Shown one piece after another: positions 21,751 through 31,366 of a stretch of DNA of 60,900 nucleotides (positions are counted from its first letter, which is position 1; every line of letters begins with the position of its first letter). This stretch comes from Tritrichomonas foetus. Its lineage: Eukaryota > Parabasalia > Tritrichomonadida > Tritrichomonadidae. The notes under the pieces were generated by a model. The model saw only the letters and a program-made list of their open reading frames with translations. It was not told the origin of the DNA and made no database searches. A program made the position numbers and the translations under genes. The stretch spans positions 1 to 60,900 of the forward strand of contig MLAK01000802.1 of NCBI GenBank assembly GCA_001839685.1, written 5' to 3'.

Positions 21751-22104
21751 TGAATAAATTTTTGGGTAAAACTGATTTCCTTTTGTTACCTATATTGTTT
21801 ATATTTTGTTATTTTTCTATCCCATAATACTACAATGATTATAATTTAAATTTTGTCGTGAAAATGTTATCAATTAGTGTCTTTTCAGTAAATATTACTG
21901 ATAAAAATTAATAAAGAATCATTCTAGACCAAATTGAAAATCAGCTTTATGTTAATTTTATCTTGAATTGGGGATAAACTTCATTGATAATCACAAAAAT
22001 AAAAATAAGTAGTAATAGTATAGTAATAGTAGAAGAAGAAAAATAAACAAATAGAAAAATAAAAAGAAAAAGAAAAATGGGGAAATGGGGAAATTAATTA
22101 ATAT
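21751..22104. other. Convergent 3' region, including the 3' flank of the inverted duplication
   Basis: The part nearest 22104 (about 21930-22104) is the diverged reverse-complement counterpart of 26563-26760. Both contain an A- or T-rich low-complexity tract and a conserved block of about 60 bp around CAATGAAGTTTATCCCCAA, read on the strand of the RhoGAP genes. Confidence 0.7.
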
Positions 22105-23411
22105 TTAGATGCCAACTTCAAGAGCATCACGGAGTTGTGATGCTTCATCAATCATAGAATCAAAAAGAAGTGAAAGATCGGGTACTTTCTCGCGAACAAT
22201 ATCCATCATAGCATCAATGTTTGGCCCACTTCTAAGTTCATTTTCTTCTTCTGCAGAAAGTTGTTTCAAATGTTCTTCATGAACAAGACCAATACGACCA
22301 TTGGATGTAAAAACAGTGCACCAACCGGTAGAATCAGTACGAACAATATTAACTAAAAGACCACGAACTGCTTCAAGAACATCTGGGTCGGTACTTTGAA
22401 AACTTTGTGAAACTCGTGCTTTACGAAGAACTGGTAAACGTGTCGCACCTCGGAAATTATGAATATCTTCTGTGATTTCTTTAGCATGTGAAATAAAGAG
22501 TTGGGTAACTTTATCTTGAATTCCTTTAATTTGTGCTCCTCCAAGTCGTTTAGCAGCATCATTAGGACGAATTAAAAGTGTGGAAAATGTTGCACAAAGT
22601 GTTGCGAGTGAAACTCCATTTTGTGAGGATGCACTTAAAACAAGGGAAAGATGTTGTCCAAGAACTTTCAATAATTGACGTGTTGGTGCTGGTGCTTCTC
22701 CAATTTTAGAACGTAATGTGTCAACTGTAACACCACTTGAAAATGTTTGAAAACCACTAGCTGGAATGAGTGACTCTGGAAGTTGTCTCAAGTATGAAAG
22801 GAAACCGGCAACTGCACTATGAATATCATTAGTTGGAAGAAGATAATTTTCATTTAATTTAAGAAGCATTCGATCAATTGTTTCGGGTGAAACGTTAATG
22901 GTCCAAATGCCTCGTGACTTATAACCTGTTTCATTTAAAGCTTTAAATAATGGTGGAATGAAATATGGAAGAAGTGTTCGTGATGGATCTTTGTCTGAAA
23001 GTTTAATCGAACAAGCACAAAGAAGTGGACAACCAACAATCNTTTTAGAACTGTTAGCAACAATAGCTTTCTTCCACTTTTCTCGATCATCAGATGTATC
23101 TGCACTAATTAAATATTCACCACGTTTAGCAATCCCGTTCGGTGATTTGATGGTAACTGAAAAACCATAAAGACGACCTTTCTTAGATGGGAGATCACGA
23201 ACTTCAACATCAATAAGTGGAATGTAACCACATGGCGGTTCACCTTTCTCTTTCTTGAAATAAAAGATCGTACGACCTTGAAGACGGAAAATACGACGTT
23301 GCCATCGTTCTAAAAATCCGATGTTTGCTTTTTGCATGGATGATTCTAACAAAGATGGCTTTGATTCATCGTAAGAAAACTGAGTTGTGTTCGACATTTA
23401 GTTTTTCTGCG
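21930..23411. repeat. Left arm of a 1.5-kb inverted gene duplication
   Basis: This stretch is the reverse complement of about 25257-26760. The coding part appears identical in every stretch compared, while the 3' flank shows substitutions and indels, and the 5' flank diverges about 10-15 bp before the ATG. The two arms face away from each other across a spacer of about 1.86 kb. Confidence 0.9.
22105..23397 (-). CDS. PH-RhoGAP-SH3-like protein lacking the arginine finger (copy A)
   Basis: This 430-residue protein carries a PH domain at about 22-117 (GFLERWQRRIFRLQGRTIFY, ending in DREKWKKAI). A RhoGAP fold at about 122-315 includes the helix HSAVAGFLSYLRQLPESLIP, matching the conserved K-x-FLRxLPxPL block. 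Residues 342-382 look like an SH3 domain (DSTGWCTVF, NGRIGLVHEEHL). RhoGAP proteins normally speed GTP hydrolysis by Rho/Rac GTPases using the arginine of GIFRxSG. Here that site reads RGIWTINVS (162-170), with Thr in place of Arg. The helix that should carry the Asn of APNLL reads TFSTLLIRP. It is therefore probably a binding-only pseudo-GAP. One codon (residue 119) has an ambiguous base at 23042. The same protein is encoded at 25270-26562. Confidence 0.88.
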   Translation of the reverse strand: MSNTTQFSYDESKPSLLESSMQKANIGFLERWQRRIFRLQGRTIFYFKKEKGEPPCGYIPLIDVEVRDLPSKKGRLYGFSVTIKSPNGIAKRGEYLISADTSDDREKWKKAIVANSSKXIVGCPLLCACSIKLSDKDPSRTLLPYFIPPLFKALNETGYKSRGIWTINVSPETIDRMLLKLNENYLLPTNDIHSAVAGFLSYLRQLPESLIPASGFQTFSSGVTVDTLRSKIGEAPAPTRQLLKVLGQHLSLVLSASSQNGVSLATLCATFSTLLIRPNDAAKRLGGAQIKGIQDKVTQLFISHAKEITEDIHNFRGATRLPVLRKARVSQSFQSTDPDVLEAVRGLLVNIVRTDSTGWCTVFTSNGRIGLVHEEHLKQLSAEEENELRSGPNIDAMMDIVREKVPDLSLLFDSMIDEASQLRDALEVGI

Positions 23412-23816
23412 AAATAATTGATTTATTCTTCTCAATTCTAATTTTTCAGAACTTTATTTCATTTCACAATAAACTTAGACAGAGTTAATTGACAAAATTA
23501 TTAATTGAGAGCAAAATGCTCTGACAAATGAAGAAACAATCAGGAATTTCAAAAGATTTGAATCAAAGAGTCTTCCAGATTTTACAAAATGACTTTCGCT
23601 AAAATTGTCAGTAATATCACCGAATACCTTACTAATAACTCTAATTAACGAAATACTCCTTGAAATTGGACGATTTCAATCTTTCAAAATATGTTTCCAC
23701 AATTTGGTTTTATATCGACATTCTGCCAGTGAATTCCGATTTTCATGATTAAAGGTAAGAAAATGTACAGCTTGAGAAATAAAATGAAGGAATTTATAAC
23801 AATAAACATATATTTA
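23412..23816. other. Spacer inside the inverted pair
   Basis: Upstream region of the left RhoGAP copy. AT-rich, no gene seen. It has no counterpart upstream of the right copy. Confidence 0.4.
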
Positions 23817-24317
23817 TTAAGCATTATGGTTATTTGAAGACGGCGCTGACAGCGCACGTTGAATGTTTTTGCAAATCTGTTTCATCCGCGTGTCGATCGA
23901 AGGATCTTCGTTTAATGTTTGATTATCTGAAACTTTATTGATAACAACGAGGCGAAGAACGCCGTTTGGTGGATCGAGAATCTGCGTGTATATTCTGCTG
24001 CTATGGCACGTTAAACGATACGAAAGAAGGTCGTCAACTCGAAGTCCGATATTTAATTGTCTGATTGCATCTTCTGTGCTGATTATGGAGGAGGCGATCC
24101 CTTCGATATTAGGACTGAAGCTTTTCATGACACTTTCGGCGGAGGCGTGCGAAAAAATATTTTTCCAACTAGTTTTCGAATTTTCATTATTTTCTGATTG
24201 GAAAATAACAATATAAACGTCATTTTTCAATAAGCGCTCGATTTCACGCGAATAATTATCCATTTTGGTTTGATCAACCACGTCGAGGGCGGCGGCATCG
24301 CGGCAGCTATGGCACAT
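23817..24317 (-). CDS. Conserved-looking hypothetical protein, 166 residues
   Basis: I do not recognise this protein. The frame is clearly less AT-rich than the surrounding spacer and its composition is protein-like, so I take it as real. The first Met gives MCHSCRDAAALDVVDQTK. A second Met at residue 19 (MDNYSREIERLL) may be the true start, since the text after it looks like a compact domain: a helix, a hydrophobic strand NDVYIVIFQSE, and later IYTQILDPPNGVLRLVVINK. No signal peptide or membrane segment is seen. Small mixed alpha/beta folds such as longin or roadblock domains would fit the size, but that is a guess. It lies between the two inverted RhoGAP copies, in the same orientation as the left one. 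Confidence 0.6.
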   Translation of the reverse strand: MCHSCRDAAALDVVDQTKMDNYSREIERLLKNDVYIVIFQSENNENSKTSWKNIFSHASAESVMKSFSPNIEGIASSIISTEDAIRQLNIGLRVDDLLSYRLTCHSSRIYTQILDPPNGVLRLVVINKVSDNQTLNEDPSIDTRMKQICKNIQRALSAPSSNNHNA

Positions 24318-25256
24318 TCAACGGATTTTTCGAAAAATATAATTAAAGGTACATTTGAATACTTCTGTTCATTGAAATTTTTCTTTATTTCATATTCTTT
24401 TCAAAAATCATGAAATTGACCTGATTGATTCACCTATACCGGAGAAATATTCCCTATTCAATACTTTATTTGATATTAATTTCACCTTGTAAGGCTAAAT
24501 ATGAAATTAACAGTAATTGTGATCAAAAGATTGTTTTCTCTGAATTTGTGAGCAAATCAAATTTACTTTTTGAAAACGTCATAGCTATTCTTTTGAAAAA
24601 CTTCTTTTTTACTATTGAATTTATGAAAGTTCTTTTATTCTAAATATTGTAGACTGTGATGCTTTGTAGAATAAATTTAACATACATTTAATTTGTTATC
24701 TTGGTAGAATCAAAACATTTTGGGTCATTGTGATAAAATAATTCAATAATGATTTTATCAATTCGAAAATGAGAGATACCAACGATTTAAATTTAAGAAT
24801 CATATCCAATTATGTGTAATAATCACAAAAATATTCAAAAATCAAAAATAGTCAATGAACGAATATTTCTTTCCTGTGAGAAAGAAAATTTGGAGTGAAA
24901 ACATGAAAATGCATCTAAATTTTACACCGAAGAGGAATGTTGTCTAAACCTGATCTTTATATTTCCCTGATGGACTTTCGAAAGTAACTAAATATATGAA
25001 ATAGATTTCCTCAACTTTGCATTCAAAAAGAAAAAGTAACCGCTTTTTCGCATAGAAACAAACCACAATTTTCAATTAAATTTTTGAAACAAATCATAAC
25101 AATAATGAGGTGCAAATTGATTGATGAGGCAAAAATTCATCTGGGATACGAGAATATAAGTAGGAGTGAAAATAGTTGAAGAAATCCTCGATATAAAAAT
25201 TGACATTCTTATTGTTAGTTTTGTAAATCATTCAAATTTTCGATAATCAAATTTTT
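24318..25256. other. Intergenic region inside the inverted pair
   Basis: About 940 bp of AT-rich sequence. A 72-codon frame at 24425-24643 has no coding character. I see no RNA gene or repeat. Confidence 0.45.
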
Positions 25257-26760
25257 ACAAATAAACTAAATGTCGAACACAACTCAGTTTTCTTACGATG
25301 AATCAAAGCCATCTTTGTTAGAATCATCCATGCAAAAAGCAAACATCGGATTTTTAGAACGATGGCAACGTCGTATTTTCCGTCTTCAAGGTCGTACGAT
25401 CTTTTATTTCAAGAAAGAGAAAGGTGAACCGCCATGTGGTTACATTCCACTTATTGATGTTGAAGTTCGTGATCTCCCATCTAAGAAAGGTCGTCTTTAT
25501 GGTTTTTCAGTTACCATCAAATCACCGAACGGGATTGCTAAACGTGGTGAATATTTAATTAGTGCAGATACATCTGATGATCGAGAAAAGTGGAAGAAAG
25601 CTATTGTTGCTAACAGTTCTAAAANGATTGTTGGTTGTCCACTTCTTTGTGCTTGTTCGATTAAACTTTCAGACAAAGATCCATCACGAACACTTCTTCC
25701 ATATTTCATTCCACCATTATTTAAAGCTTTAAATGAAACAGGTTATAAGTCACGAGGCATTTGGACCATTAACGTTTCACCCGAAACAATTGATCGAATG
25801 CTTCTTAAATTAAATGAAAATTATCTTCTTCCAACTAATGATATTCATAGTGCAGTTGCCGGTTTCCTTTCATACTTGAGACAACTTCCAGAGTCACTCA
25901 TTCCAGCTAGTGGTTTTCAAACATTTTCAAGTGGTGTTACAGTTGACACATTACGTTCTAAAATTGGAGAAGCACCAGCACCAACACGTCAATTATTGAA
26001 AGTTCTTGGACAACATCTTTCCCTTGTTTTAAGTGCATCCTCACAAAATGGAGTTTCACTCGCAACACTTTGTGCAACATTTTCCACACTTTTAATTCGT
26101 CCTAATGATGCTGCTAAACGACTTGGAGGAGCACAAATTAAAGGAATTCAAGATAAAGTTACCCAACTCTTTATTTCACATGCTAAAGAAATCACAGAAG
26201 ATATTCATAATTTCCGAGGTGCGACACGTTTACCAGTTCTTCGTAAAGCACGAGTTTCACAAAGTTTTCAAAGTACCGACCCAGATGTTCTTGAAGCAGT
26301 TCGTGGTCTTTTAGTTAATATTGTTCGTACTGATTCTACCGGTTGGTGCACTGTTTTTACATCCAATGGTCGTATTGGTCTTGTTCATGAAGAACATTTG
26401 AAACAACTTTCTGCAGAAGAAGAAAATGAACTTAGAAGTGGGCCAAACATTGATGCTATGATGGATATTGTTCGCGAGAAAGTACCCGATCTTTCACTTC
26501 TTTTTGATTCTATGATTGATGAAGCATCACAACTCCGTGATGCTCTTGAAGTTGGCATCTAAATATTAATTAATTTCCCCATTTCCCCATTTTTCTTTTT
26601 ATTTTTCTATTTTTCTTTTTATTTTACTTTTTATTTATTTGTTTATTATTCTTCTTCTACTATTATTATACCATACTCTTCTACTTATTTTTATTTTTGT
26701 GATTGTCAATGAAGTTTATCCCCAATTCAAGATAAAATTAACATAAAGCTGATTAACTTA
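25257..26760. repeat. Right arm of the 1.5-kb inverted gene duplication
   Basis: Reverse-complement partner of about 21930-23411. The two 3' flanks align over about 200 bp with differences: a longer T-rich tract here, and GATTGTCAAT here against GATTATCAAT there. This shows two genuine genomic copies and not one sequence placed twice. Confidence 0.9.
25270..26562 (+). CDS. PH-RhoGAP-SH3-like protein lacking the arginine finger (copy B)
   Basis: The product has the same 430 residues as the gene at 22105-23397, including the ambiguous codon 119 (base N at 25625, giving A-N-G: Lys, Met, Thr or Arg). PH, RhoGAP and SH3-like regions and the Thr in place of the arginine finger are as in copy A. 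Its own upstream sequence differs from that of copy A beyond about 13 bp before the ATG, so the two copies probably have different promoters and may be expressed differently. The absence of coding differences beside diverged flanks suggests recent gene conversion, or collapse of reads from both copies into one consensus. Confidence 0.88.
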   Translation: MSNTTQFSYDESKPSLLESSMQKANIGFLERWQRRIFRLQGRTIFYFKKEKGEPPCGYIPLIDVEVRDLPSKKGRLYGFSVTIKSPNGIAKRGEYLISADTSDDREKWKKAIVANSSKXIVGCPLLCACSIKLSDKDPSRTLLPYFIPPLFKALNETGYKSRGIWTINVSPETIDRMLLKLNENYLLPTNDIHSAVAGFLSYLRQLPESLIPASGFQTFSSGVTVDTLRSKIGEAPAPTRQLLKVLGQHLSLVLSASSQNGVSLATLCATFSTLLIRPNDAAKRLGGAQIKGIQDKVTQLFISHAKEITEDIHNFRGATRLPVLRKARVSQSFQSTDPDVLEAVRGLLVNIVRTDSTGWCTVFTSNGRIGLVHEEHLKQLSAEEENELRSGPNIDAMMDIVREKVPDLSLLFDSMIDEASQLRDALEVGI

Positions 26761-28541
26761 CTGGTCGAGAATGATTTTTCAATATTCTGAGTACAAGAAC
26801 TCTTACGATATTTTTCACAGTGAGAATATTCTTTTTATATTTTTATTCATTGAATTATCAATTCTCTACCCATTTGATGTTAAAGAGAGTTGGATACATA
26901 TTACGAATTTTTAATGTCAAACCTATCATTTTGTCATTCATTCAAATTTCTGTAAAAAAATCTCAATGACTTTTTCAGATTCCCGTGATTTATTAAAAAA
27001 TTCATTTATTTATAAGAAACACTCTATGATATTGCAATGTGAAAAAAATACAGAATGTCTGCGAACTGCATGAATGTAAGTTAATTGAAGATTCAATAAT
27101 CTAATGATTCCTCTTGTAAAATCTTTTTAAAAGAACTTAGTGCGATTTGGGTGAAATCTGAAATCTTTAGATGCCATTTCCTTTCGGGTCCTAATATTTG
27201 CATTTCGATATCACAATTAGATGTAGTAAAAAGTTGTTTATCATTTTTAAGATGTTGACCTTTCTGGTTTTTATTCATATAGAAAATAAAATCTTAATAT
27301 TTCTCCAATCTGTAAAGAAATCTAAACTATGTGCTATAATTTTGTTTCATATGATAAAAGGCATGCTATGACCTTGTTCATTCCAACGCTTGGAGTTGTC
27401 AAAAAAAATTCGAAAATTATGTGAAGTGTTGATATTGGAGTATTCATTTTATGCCACCAAATAAATGAAATATTATCATTCAAGACAAAATAAATTTATT
27501 CGTATTATCATATCATCGCTGATGATCAAAAGAGAAAAAGGTTATAAGCTGTTGCAGGTATTATACATATATATGGAAACATATGTCAAAAAAGATTGAT
27601 ATCAACCCAAAAAATATTTACACTTTTTTGACTTGTACTGATCACATCAAGGAATTCCAATACAGAAATTGACCAGTTATACTGTGAACATCTAAGGTCA
27701 AATAAAAAGTCAAATTATTAAAAAGTGTTCACGGCTACACTAAACTCACTATATTTTCAGAAATTTTATTCAGGAATCGAAAATGGTTAAATTGAAGTAG
27801 AATGTATCTCAAAATATCGAGACAAAAAATGCTAAAAATATCGGGAAACAAAAATCATCTTATCATATAATAATTTACATTTATTAAATTATCGACAAAT
27901 TCGTTCACGTGGTCAAGAAAATGGAACATTTATTTTCAAAGTGAAAACAAGTACTATTTTCAATTAAGGATTTTTATTCAATCTGAACTTATTTGTTTCA
28001 ATTTCTCTCAATTTTTAAAATTAGTGTAATTTGCCATACCGGCAATGTTTTCGATGAAAATAGATATTATTCCGCATATTTAAAAATTAAAATCTTTCTT
28101 AAAATATAAATTTAAAAAATAAAAGAGATTTTTCGACTTAACAACCATAATAGTTGGAATTCCATATATTATATTTTGTATGAATACTGAATTATTTCTA
28201 TTCTATTCAATTTAAAAATTGGTAATATATAGATAGATTAATAGTAGACAATTTAACGTTAATATTGTAATTACATTCAGAAATAATGCCTAAAAAAATT
28301 TAAATTACTTTAATAAAAAATAACCATTGTTTTCCTCTGATATTATCAATATATGATTGTAATATTTTGAATATCAAATCAAAACATCACAATTTTTTCA
28401 ATAAATCGATTGTGTCACTCTTAAAGCATTCGAGTTCACAATTTTTTTCAATTCCCAGATTTGACCTCTTCCTTATTGAATTTTTCTTTTCTTTTCTTTT
28501 CTATTTTTCTTTCAATAATTTTTCAAGTAATGAAACAAAAT
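26761..28541. other. Long intergenic region, 1.8 kb
   Basis: AT-rich, with no convincing gene. A 61-codon frame on the minus strand (27093-27278) reads in part MQILGPERKWHLKISDF and QIALSSFKKILQEE. It faintly recalls the BTB-like start of trichomonad ankyrin proteins and could be a relic, but the evidence is thin. A T-rich TTTTCTTTTCT run precedes the next gene at 28487-28515. Confidence 0.4.
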
Positions 28542-28546
28542 TCACA
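28542..28546 (+). promoter_or_regulatory. Candidate initiator TCACA
   Basis: TCACA fits the trichomonad initiator consensus. It lies directly before a run of A residues and the ATG at 28552, giving a predicted leader of 8 nt. Confidence 0.45.
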
Positions 28547-28551
28547 AAAAA

Positions 28552-30438
28552 ATGCTCTGGACGCTTGAAATCGTATTCTCTATCTTTTTTGGATATCAGC
28601 TCGTTAACTTTATCGCGCACGATTCACTTTCTATAACCGCAACGCTTTCAATCGCCACAGTTGTTGGACAATATATTTTTTCTTGGATAGTGTTTTTATA
28701 CTCGAGCTTTTCACACTTCGAGCCTTATCATGGAACATTCTCGTCATTAATCATCCTTTTCCTCGGCTTATTTCTTTACAAGCAAAACGCTAAATACAAT
28801 TCTGACCATAAAATTTCTTTCAGGCAAACATTTCATCCGATCGCTATCTTCAGCATTATTTCGTTCAGCATCTTCATGACGTGGATCCACGATCGAGCAA
28901 TGATGAAAGAAAATATTATTACGGCCGGTGCTGGCTATGGTGATTTTCCATTCCACCTAAACATTATATCATCATTCACTCATGGTTGCAATTCGAGGCG
29001 AAGATCCCCCTTTGATATTGTCAGCGTTTTTTATGCAGGAGAGCCATTAGCCTATCCTGTGATGACAAATTTTTACACTGCTTCACTGATGCTTACTGGC
29101 GGTGCATCCCAAAGGATGGCTTTGCTGGTCCCATCACTTTTGGTAACATATTCACTCATTCATGGAATTTATAATTTTTCATATTATTTCACCAAAAGCC
29201 ACTATGCTGCATTTATCTCATTATTTTTGTTTTTCAACCTGGGAGGAATGGGATTTACTGTCTGGCATAATAAAAAGTTTCATGCTTCAGATTATGTATT
29301 TAATTGGGGGAATAATTATCACGGCTATTGGTTTCATCCCATCATGCATGTTTTAGTCCCACAAAGAGCATCACTTTATTCCATGCCACTTTGTTACTGG
29401 GCACTTTTTTGTCTTTTGAGAGGCATCAAAGAAAAAAATACAAAATTGATGATGATTGCTGGTCTTCTAACAGCTCTTATGCCACAATTTCAAATTCATT
29501 CATATGCAGCAATTGCTCAATATTCTATTATTATTTGTCTTTTAACTTTTCCTTTCAAGAAATACAACAAATGGACAAAATTCATTAAATTGTGGAGCTG
29601 TTTCGGCCTTATTGCAGTTCCACTTGGTGTTCCACAATTTTATCCATTTATTCATAGACTTGACAAAGGCACAAAGACTGGAAAATTCTTGAATTTTAGA
29701 TTTGTATCTGGAAAGTTCATGCATAGTTCTAATCCACTCTGTTTCTTTAGAATGTGGTGGGACGCAATTGGTATTTTTGGTATAGTTTCTCTTGTTTTTG
29801 GTTTATTTTGTTTGAATTCTGAACAATTCCTCTATTACACTCCTGCTTTAGTTGTTTTTATCGGTTGTAATGTAATTTTATATCAACCATGGGAATGTGA
29901 TAATTTGAAATTGCTATATGCAGTTTGGATTCCATTTGCACTTCCTGTTGCTTCTCAATACTTCGTTGTTCTTCTTAAAAAAAAGAAAACTTTTCTCCTT
30001 GCAATTTTTCTGATTTTCTGTGCAACACTTTCGTCTATGTGGCATACCAAATATGCTATGTCAAGGGTATCTCGTTTGTTTTTGCCAGATGATTATAATT
30101 TTGGTTTATTTGTTGCTGAAAATACCAGTCCTAAATCAGTATTTGTATCGACTAAATGGCACGCTAATCCTATAGGAACAGTGGCTGGAAACCAAATCTT
30201 TTGTGGATATGGTGGATGGATTATATCTCATGGATTGGAATATCGAAATCGACTTCACGTAAATTATATGATGGGCGATAACCCTAATAAAGTGAAACTG
30301 TTTAATACACATCATGTTAATTATGTGTTTGCACACTTGGATGAATGGCCTGCTTTCCAGAACATGACAAATAATAAGAATTGGGTAAGAATATGGAACA
30401 CTAGTTACTACAAGTTGTTCAAACGTGTAGCGTTTTAG
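28552..30438 (+). CDS. Polytopic membrane protein, GT-C glycosyltransferase-like
   Basis: This 628-residue protein has about eleven hydrophobic segments and a soluble C-terminal 120 residues. After the third segment comes the loop AGAGYGDFPFHLNIISSF (about 127-144), an acidic-aromatic motif with Asp and His. Its place in the first large lumenal loop recalls the catalytic Asp loop of GT-C enzymes, which transfer sugars from dolichol-linked donors in the ER. Later conserved-looking parts include GNNYHGYWFHPIMHVLVPQR and YQPWECDNLKLLYAVW. The C-terminal part (NIGLFVAENTSPKSVFVSTK-like, then GYGGWIISHG) resembles the soluble domain that follows the membrane region in some family members. I cannot name the exact family or substrate, so the GT-C assignment is inference from topology. 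The coding region is intact and the start is supported by the initiator motif upstream. Confidence 0.8.
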   Translation: MLWTLEIVFSIFFGYQLVNFIAHDSLSITATLSIATVVGQYIFSWIVFLYSSFSHFEPYHGTFSSLIILFLGLFLYKQNAKYNSDHKISFRQTFHPIAIFSIISFSIFMTWIHDRAMMKENIITAGAGYGDFPFHLNIISSFTHGCNSRRRSPFDIVSVFYAGEPLAYPVMTNFYTASLMLTGGASQRMALLVPSLLVTYSLIHGIYNFSYYFTKSHYAAFISLFLFFNLGGMGFTVWHNKKFHASDYVFNWGNNYHGYWFHPIMHVLVPQRASLYSMPLCYWALFCLLRGIKEKNTKLMMIAGLLTALMPQFQIHSYAAIAQYSIIICLLTFPFKKYNKWTKFIKLWSCFGLIAVPLGVPQFYPFIHRLDKGTKTGKFLNFRFVSGKFMHSSNPLCFFRMWWDAIGIFGIVSLVFGLFCLNSEQFLYYTPALVVFIGCNVILYQPWECDNLKLLYAVWIPFALPVASQYFVVLLKKKKTFLLAIFLIFCATLSSMWHTKYAMSRVSRLFLPDDYNFGLFVAENTSPKSVFVSTKWHANPIGTVAGNQIFCGYGGWIISHGLEYRNRLHVNYMMGDNPNKVKLFNTHHVNYVFAHLDEWPAFQNMTNNKNWVRIWNTSYYKLFKRVAF

Positions 30439-30699
30439 TTTTTTTGTTTTATAGTTGTTATAATAAATCTTTCTTATCATCACTTCTCTTTTTGATTGTT
30501 ACCAATCATTATAAACAAAGAAAAAATTATAAACATTGAAATCAATATAAACAATAAAATACACTGGTGTCTTTCCTACTTAATAGTGTCATTATTCTAT
30601 CATTATTATCAACATATGTTGATGCTGAAAACAAAAATATGAAAATAAAAATATGAAAATAAAAATAAAATCGACAAATATTTTATTAAAATAAAGAGG
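30439..30699. other. Convergent 3' region
   Basis: About 260 bp separate the ends of two convergent genes. The AATATGAAAATAAA-like unit repeats three times near 30636-30668. No gene is seen. Confidence 0.4.
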
Positions 30700-31146
30700 C
30701 TAAATTTTGCGACTCGGATTCACGTCACCAAATTCTGCTATTTTCTCAAGATATTGAATTTGTAACTCTGGTGTTAATTTATACAATTGATGTGACGTAA
30801 AATGGTCTGTCTGTCCGTCCTTGAAAACAACATCATATATCAGTGTGTTTGTTTTCTTATTAAGATGACATCCGGAAATCTCGGCTGGTCTTTCGATTAA
30901 TTTTCCTTTTGGAGCATTTCTTTTTTCTATTAGTTTGGCCTTTCTAAGATACTCTGCTAAAAGCTCTGGACATTCTAAATTTTCTTCTTTCTCCCAGGTA
31001 TTGTCTTCATACGAATATCCTTTCCATTTTAATAAAAATCTTCGTCTTCCTTTGCTGTCTACTTTGTGGTCTAATATTTTTTCGACTTCGAATATTTCTT
31101 CTTCTTCTTCAAATACTTCCTCGGTCTCTTTTTTGTGCTTTCCCAT
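30700..31146 (-). CDS. HP1-like protein with chromo and chromoshadow domains
   Basis: This 148-residue protein starts with an acidic stretch and then a chromodomain at 17-69: [32 protein letters not shown], and CPELLAEYL. The aromatic cage that holds methyl-lysine is present as Phe19, Trp41 and Tyr44; animal HP1 has Tyr at the first site. A short hinge leads to residues 86-139, which fit a chromoshadow domain ([40 protein letters not shown]), the dimerisation module of HP1. HP1 proteins bind histone H3 methylated on Lys9 and compact chromatin. The short hinge makes this a small HP1. It lies near a PHD-finger gene and a ubiquitin-like-repeat gene, although gene order in eukaryotes is weak evidence of a shared role. 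Confidence 0.9.
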   Translation of the reverse strand: MGKHKKETEEVFEEEEEIFEVEKILDHKVDSKGRRRFLLKWKGYSYEDNTWEKEENLECPELLAEYLRKAKLIEKRNAPKGKLIERPAEISGCHLNKKTNTLIYDVVFKDGQTDHFTSHQLYKLTPELQIQYLEKIAEFGDVNPSRKI

Positions 31147-31366
31147 TTATTTCATAGATTAGATGTACGTTTAAAATTTTAGAGGAATGAAAAAAAAAAA
31201 AAATGAGTGAATTCACTGAATCTGTCAATTCATGCAATTTCCTTTTATAGAAATCATTAGAGACAAGAATTATTTACCGCAATAAGGAAAATCGAATCAA
31301 TTAATAAAACAAAGAGATTATTATACAAATGCAGTATATAAAAGATATTTATTCATAAAAATAACA
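31147..31366. other. Short intergenic region with an A-tract
   Basis: A run of about 13 A residues at 31188-31201 lies upstream of the HP1-like gene. No gene is seen. Confidence 0.35.

Noticed and set aside
22105..26562. The inverted RhoGAP copies as a pure assembly artefact (one sequence placed twice)
   Set aside because: The 3' flanks align but carry several differences, and the 5' flanks are unrelated, so two loci exist; only the coding consensus is doubtful.
27093..27278. 61-codon minus-strand frame as a real small gene
   Set aside because: Only a faint similarity to the start of ankyrin proteins, and no support from composition or context.
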